DNA of 17,874 nt from CAYRTD01 sp964426915 (lineage in GTDB: Bacteria; Bacteroidota; Bacteroidia; Bacteroidales; GCA-2748055), in the NCBI GenBank assembly GCA_964426915.1, contig CAYRTD010000082.1, forward strand, positions 1 to 17,874, written 5' to 3'. The position numbers were made by a program, and so were the translations under genes. Shown piece after piece: positions 14,981-17,874 of this stretch (positions within the stretch are counted from its first letter, which is position 1; every line of letters begins with the position of its first letter). The notes beneath the pieces are model-generated. The model was not told the DNA's origin. It saw only the letters and a list, made by a program, of their open reading frames with translations, and did no database searches.

Positions 14981-17215
14981 TCAATTATCGTTACGTCTGT
15001 CCCTGCGGTTATCCCGGTTGTCCCTGCGGTTGTCACGTCTCGGGCCACCTCCTCTGCGATCATCACTACGAGGCTCTTCTTCAACACCTTCAGGCTTGGG
15101 CAGTAAAGCTTTACGGGAAAGCTTAAGTTTGCCGGTCTTGGAATCCACCTCAATAAGCTTGACTTGCACTTCTTCCCCTTCTTTAAGAACATCCTCAACA
15201 CGACTGGTTCTTTTCCAGTCTATTTCGGAAATATGAAGCAAACCTTCTTTGCCGGGAAGAATTTCTATGAAAGCACCAAACTGCACAACAGATTTTACCT
15301 TTCCGGTATAAACCGTACCTGCCTCCGGAATAGCAGTGATCGTTTTAATCCTTTCCAGTGCAGCGTCAATGGAATCTTTATTGGATGCTGAAATATCAAC
15401 TACACCTCTTCCATCAACTTCTTCAATAACAATTACCGTTTCGGTTACTTTCTGTATATCCTGGATTACTTTCCCTCCGGGACCGATTACCGCACCGATC
15501 ATGTCGCCGGGAATTTCGATCCTGACAATCCTTGGAGCATGAGGCTTATAATCTTCTCTTGGCTCAGCAAGAGTTTTATTCATTTCATCGAGAATGTGCA
15601 AACGACCCATTTTGGCCTGAGAAAGAGCCTGAGCAAGAACCTCGTAAGGAAGTCCATCAACTTTAATGTCCATTTGTGTTGCAGTGATTCCATCCCTTGT
15701 GCCGGTAACCTTAAAATCCATATCTCCCAGGTGATCTTCATCGCCTAAAATATCGGATAAAACTGCATATTTTCCACTATCCAGATCTGTAATTAAACCC
15801 ATGGCAATCCCCGAAACCGGTTTTTTAAGCTTTACACCCGCATCCATTAAAGCAAGCGTTCCTGCACAAACAGTTGCCATGGAAGAAGATCCGTTCGATT
15901 CAAGGATATCAGACACGACCCGGACTGCATAGGGGATTTCATCTTCACCGGGTACCATTTTTTTCAAAGCACGGTGAGCAAGATTTCCATGCCCTACTTC
16001 CCTGCGACTGGTACCTCTTGCAGGTCTTGCATCTCCTGTTGAAAAGGGAGGGAAATTATAGTGAAGAACAAATTTCTCCGTTCCTCTTATAAGTACCTCG
16101 TCAATGATCTTTTCGTCCATCTTTGTTCCAAGAGTAACTGTGGTAAGAGACTGAGTTTCTCCCCTGGTAAAGAGAGCCGATCCGTGTGCAGCAGGCAGAT
16201 AGTCAACCTCACTCCATATGGGGCGAATTTCATCCGTTTTTCTGCCATCCAGCCTAATGCCGTCATCAAGAATTGAATTCCTTACTGCCTTCTTCTCTAT
16301 GTCGTGATAATACTTACCTATAAGGGAAGCATTTACTTCTTCATCTTCACCAAGTTCCTCTTCAAGCTTTTGTATATAATCTTCCTTTACTTTATTAAAA
16401 GCTTCACTTCTCAGGTGTTTATCATTGATCCGTGATTTTGCCACCTCAAGTACTTTTTCATAAAGCTCTTTCTCCATTTTTTCTTTAAGATCAGGATCAT
16501 TTACCTCATGTTCGTACTCCCTTTTTTCAATACCAAGTTCCCTGGCAAGTTCTATCTGAACCTCACATTGCTTCTTAATGGCATCGTGAGCAAACTTAAT
16601 AGCTTCGATCATTTCATCTTCTGATGCCTCACTCATCTCTCCTTCCACCATCAGAATATTATCCTTTGTAGCACCGATCATCATATCCATATCCGCTTTC
16701 TCAAGTTGTGAAAAGGTAGGATTAAGAATAAATTCACCATCCACCCTGGCTACCCTTACCTCCGAGATTGGCCCGTTAAACGGAACATCGGAGATTGATA
16801 AAGCCGCTGATGCCGCCAATCCGGCAAGTGCATCGGGCATAATATCAGGATCTGCTGATATAAGGTTTATCGTTACAAATGTTTCTGCATGATAATCCTC
16901 GGGGAAAAGAGGACGAAGCGCTCTGTCAACCAATCTCGATATAAGAACTTCGTAATCAGAAGGACGGGCTTCCCTTTTCATAAATCCACCGGGAAAGCGT
17001 CCGGAAGAAGCGAATTTTTCTTTATATTCAACCGAAAGTGGCATAAAATCAACATCTTCTCTTGCCTCCCTGGCAGATACTACAGTTGCAAGTAACATTG
17101 TGTTACCCATTTTTACTACCACAGAACCATCGGCTTGCTTTGCTAATTTTCCTGTTTCAATGGTGATGGACCGTCCACCACCTAAATCAATACTTTTTTC
17201 TTTTAAATCGTACAT
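14981..17215 (-). CDS. pnp: Polynucleotide phosphorylase
   Basis: A 3'-5' phosphorolytic exoribonuclease of RNA decay, normally a trimer in the cytosol. The 744 residues contain, in order, a first RNase PH domain (about 10-145, with FASSGRFPGGFMKREARPSDYE), an all-helical linker (about 150-310), a second RNase PH domain (about 320-550) with the catalytic string LSDILGDEDHLGDMDFK, a KH domain (about 555-620, GXXG loop in IGAVIGPGGKVIQD near 577) and an S1 domain (about 630-700, TGKVKSVVQFGAFIEILPGKEGLLHIS). The last 40 residues (about 705-744) form a low-complexity Arg/Asp/Asn/Gly tail built of RRDNR-like units, longer than in enterobacterial enzymes and probably disordered and RNA binding. 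The ATG at 17215 fits the family start. It follows rpsO by 66 nt, the conserved rpsO-pnp order, with a hairpin between. Confidence 0.98.
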   Translation of the reverse strand: MYDLKEKSIDLGGGRSITIETGKLAKQADGSVVVKMGNTMLLATVVSAREAREDVDFMPLSVEYKEKFASSGRFPGGFMKREARPSDYEVLISRLVDRALRPLFPEDYHAETFVTINLISADPDIMPDALAGLAASAALSISDVPFNGPISEVRVARVDGEFILNPTFSQLEKADMDMMIGATKDNILMVEGEMSEASEDEMIEAIKFAHDAIKKQCEVQIELARELGIEKREYEHEVNDPDLKEKMEKELYEKVLEVAKSRINDKHLRSEAFNKVKEDYIQKLEEELGEDEEVNASLIGKYYHDIEKKAVRNSILDDGIRLDGRKTDEIRPIWSEVDYLPAAHGSALFTRGETQSLTTVTLGTKMDEKIIDEVLIRGTEKFVLHYNFPPFSTGDARPARGTSRREVGHGNLAHRALKKMVPGEDEIPYAVRVVSDILESNGSSSMATVCAGTLALMDAGVKLKKPVSGIAMGLITDLDSGKYAVLSDILGDEDHLGDMDFKVTGTRDGITATQMDIKVDGLPYEVLAQALSQAKMGRLHILDEMNKTLAEPREDYKPHAPRIVRIEIPGDMIGAVIGPGGKVIQDIQKVTETVIVIEEVDGRGVVDISASNKDSIDAALERIKTITAIPEAGTVYTGKVKSVVQFGAFIEILPGKEGLLHISEIDWKRTSRVEDVLKEGEEVQVKLIEVDSKTGKLKLSRKALLPKPEGVEEEPRSDDRRGGGPRRDNRRDNRDNRRDRRNDN

Positions 17216-17250
17216 TTCTTTTATTTACTTAGTGTTTTCCATATATAAGG

Positions 17251-17277
17251 AAAAAGGCAATGTTACATTGCCTTTTT
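17251..17277 (-). terminator. Hairpin between rpsO and pnp (terminator or attenuator)
   Basis: AAAAAGGCAATG (17251-17262) and CATTGCCTTTTT (17266-17277) form a perfect 12-bp stem with a 3-nt loop; on the minus strand it ends in a T-run. It sits 4 nt after the rpsO stop and 35 nt before the pnp start. It can terminate rpsO transcripts partially, or serve as an RNA processing site, as the corresponding E. coli intergenic region does. Confidence 0.8.
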
Positions 17278-17281
17278 ATTT

Positions 17282-17551
17282 CTACTTTCTGAGTTTTAAT
17301 TCTTTCAAGATGCTTCTGTATCTTTCTATATCTCTTTCCTTTAGATAATCGAGCAAACGCCTTCTCTTTCCAACAAGTTTCAAAAGTGCTCTTTGTGTAC
17401 TGTAATCTTTCTTATTGGTTTTCAAATGGGCTGTAAGGTGATTGATCCTCTCTGTAAAAAGAGCAATCTGTCCTTCAGAAGAACCTGTGTTTTTTTCAGA
17501 TTTTCCAAATTTCTTAAAAAGTCCCTGTTTCTTTTCCGCGGTTAAATACAT
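17282..17551 (-). CDS. rpsO: 30S ribosomal protein S15
   Basis: The 89-residue length is exactly that usual for S15, which binds 16S rRNA helices in the central domain and the platform of the small subunit. Family signatures seen are GSSEGQIALFTERINHLTAHLKTNKKDYSTQRALLKLVGKRRRLLDYLKE, including the conserved rRNA-binding H-L-hxxHK-type region (here HLTAHLKTNKKD) and the GKRRRLLDYL segment. MYLTAEKKQGLFKKFG is a normal N-terminus, so the ATG at 17551 is sound. It is the first gene of the rpsO-pnp unit, with a well-placed promoter 40 nt upstream. S15 represses its own mRNA in other bacteria; no such structure could be identified in the short leader here. Confidence 0.98.
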   Translation of the reverse strand: MYLTAEKKQGLFKKFGKSEKNTGSSEGQIALFTERINHLTAHLKTNKKDYSTQRALLKLVGKRRRLLDYLKERDIERYRSILKELKLRK

Positions 17552-17590
17552 TATCTCAGTTTTTATTGTTATTGCATTTTTTTAGAACTG

Positions 17591-17620
17591 CAAAAATATA
17601 TAATTTTTTTTACAACGCAA
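17591..17620 (-). promoter_or_regulatory. Promoter of the rpsO-pnp unit
   Basis: On the minus strand TTG (17620-17618) and TATTTTTG (17598-17591) are 19 nt apart, a good Bacteroidota -33/-7 pair. The -7 box ends 39 nt before the rpsO ATG. Confidence 0.75.
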
Positions 17621-17710
17621 CATATTACTTCATAATTATAAGCTTATTAGTGTCCGGGTAAATAGTTTGCTATAAATAAAAAATAACTAAAAATGGGCAA
17701 CTTCAAATAG

Positions 17711-17749
17711 AGTCTGTCAATAAAGTCGAGTGGAGGCTGTCTAAAAAGT
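17711..17749. repeat. Two imperfect 16-nt direct repeats, IS-end-like
   Basis: AGTCTGTCAATAAAGT (17711-17726) and AGGCTGTCTAAAAAGT (17734-17749) match at 13 of 16 positions, 23 nt start to start. The second copy, as GGAGGCTGTCTAAAAAG, resembles from memory the terminal inverted repeats of several Bacteroidota insertion sequences. No transposase is in the window, so this may be a remnant or an insertion end whose body lies beyond 17874. Confidence 0.4.
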
Positions 17750-17767
17750 AATAATCATTTTAAAAGA

Positions 17768-17862
17768 ACTTACAATCTGAAAGCATTCCTCCTTCCTGCC
17801 CCACCCAAGCCCTCCCCCAGGTTTGGGTGGGGCAAACAGAGGAATGCTTTCAATTTGTAAGT
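17768..17862. repeat. 95-nt near-palindromic repeat
   Basis: Three nested perfect arms pair: 17768-17775 with 17855-17862 (8 bp), 17778-17791 with 17839-17852 (14 bp, TGAAAGCATTCCTC) and 17797-17808 with 17823-17834 (12 bp, TGCCCCACCCAA). Short internal loops and a 14-nt C-rich apex separate them. Its length and symmetry suggest a non-autonomous mobile (MITE/REP-like) element. There is no coding capacity, and the arms are too long and without a T-tract for an ordinary terminator. Confidence 0.6.
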
Positions 17863-17874
17863 AACCTAAACTTA

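Overview
The window looks like chromosomal DNA of a Bacteroidota bacterium, perhaps a marine or anaerobic Bacteroidales/Marinilabiliales-like lineage (the rank below phylum is inference). The evidence is a C-terminal type IX secretion (T9SS) sorting domain on a large exported protein, TAnnTTTG-type -7 promoter elements upstream of several genes, a lack of Shine-Dalgarno sequences, lysine/asparagine-rich AT-rich coding, and FtsX-family permeases of the Bacteroidota type. I see no tRNA, rRNA, CRISPR array, phage gene or intact transposase.

Layout. (1) 49-3045, minus: a 998-residue T9SS cargo protein made of two nearly identical 444-residue beta-helix-like modules. (2) 3367-4070, plus: two adjacent CDGSH iron-sulfur genes, the first fused to a divergent mono-cluster ferredoxin domain. 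(3) 4074-4485: a gene-free stretch with a 17-nt direct repeat, a long hairpin repeat and a promoter. (4) 4486-8219, plus: arginine deiminase, then an FtsX/MacB-type ABC permease preceded by a perfect palindrome. (5) 8226-9413, minus: sucC, convergent with the permease at a 6-bp gap and without sucD. (6) 9514-10050, plus: a SpoU/TrmH RNA 2'-O-methyltransferase ending in a bidirectional-looking terminator. (7) 10151-11863, minus: an OmpA-like/TPR lipoprotein with its own good promoter. (8) 14737-11966, minus: prolyl oligopeptidase lipoprotein followed 21 nt later by a deoxynucleoside kinase that appears to start at TTG. (9) 17551-14981, minus: the classic rpsO-pnp pair, with a strong hairpin between the genes and a terminator after pnp. 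(10) 17621-17874: gene-free, with IS-end-like direct repeats and a 95-nt inverted repeat.

Most of the content is housekeeping: translation and RNA decay (rpsO, pnp, trmH-like), the TCA cycle (sucC), nucleoside salvage (dNK), peptide breakdown (POP) and arginine catabolism (arcA). The accessory signals are the duplicated T9SS protein, the CDGSH pair, the OmpA/TPR lipoprotein and the two intergenic palindromic repeats. I did not find a convincing undescribed multi-gene system. The most useful corrections are to gene starts: three apparent upstream TTG starts overlap promoter elements, whereas the kinase seems to use TTG genuinely.
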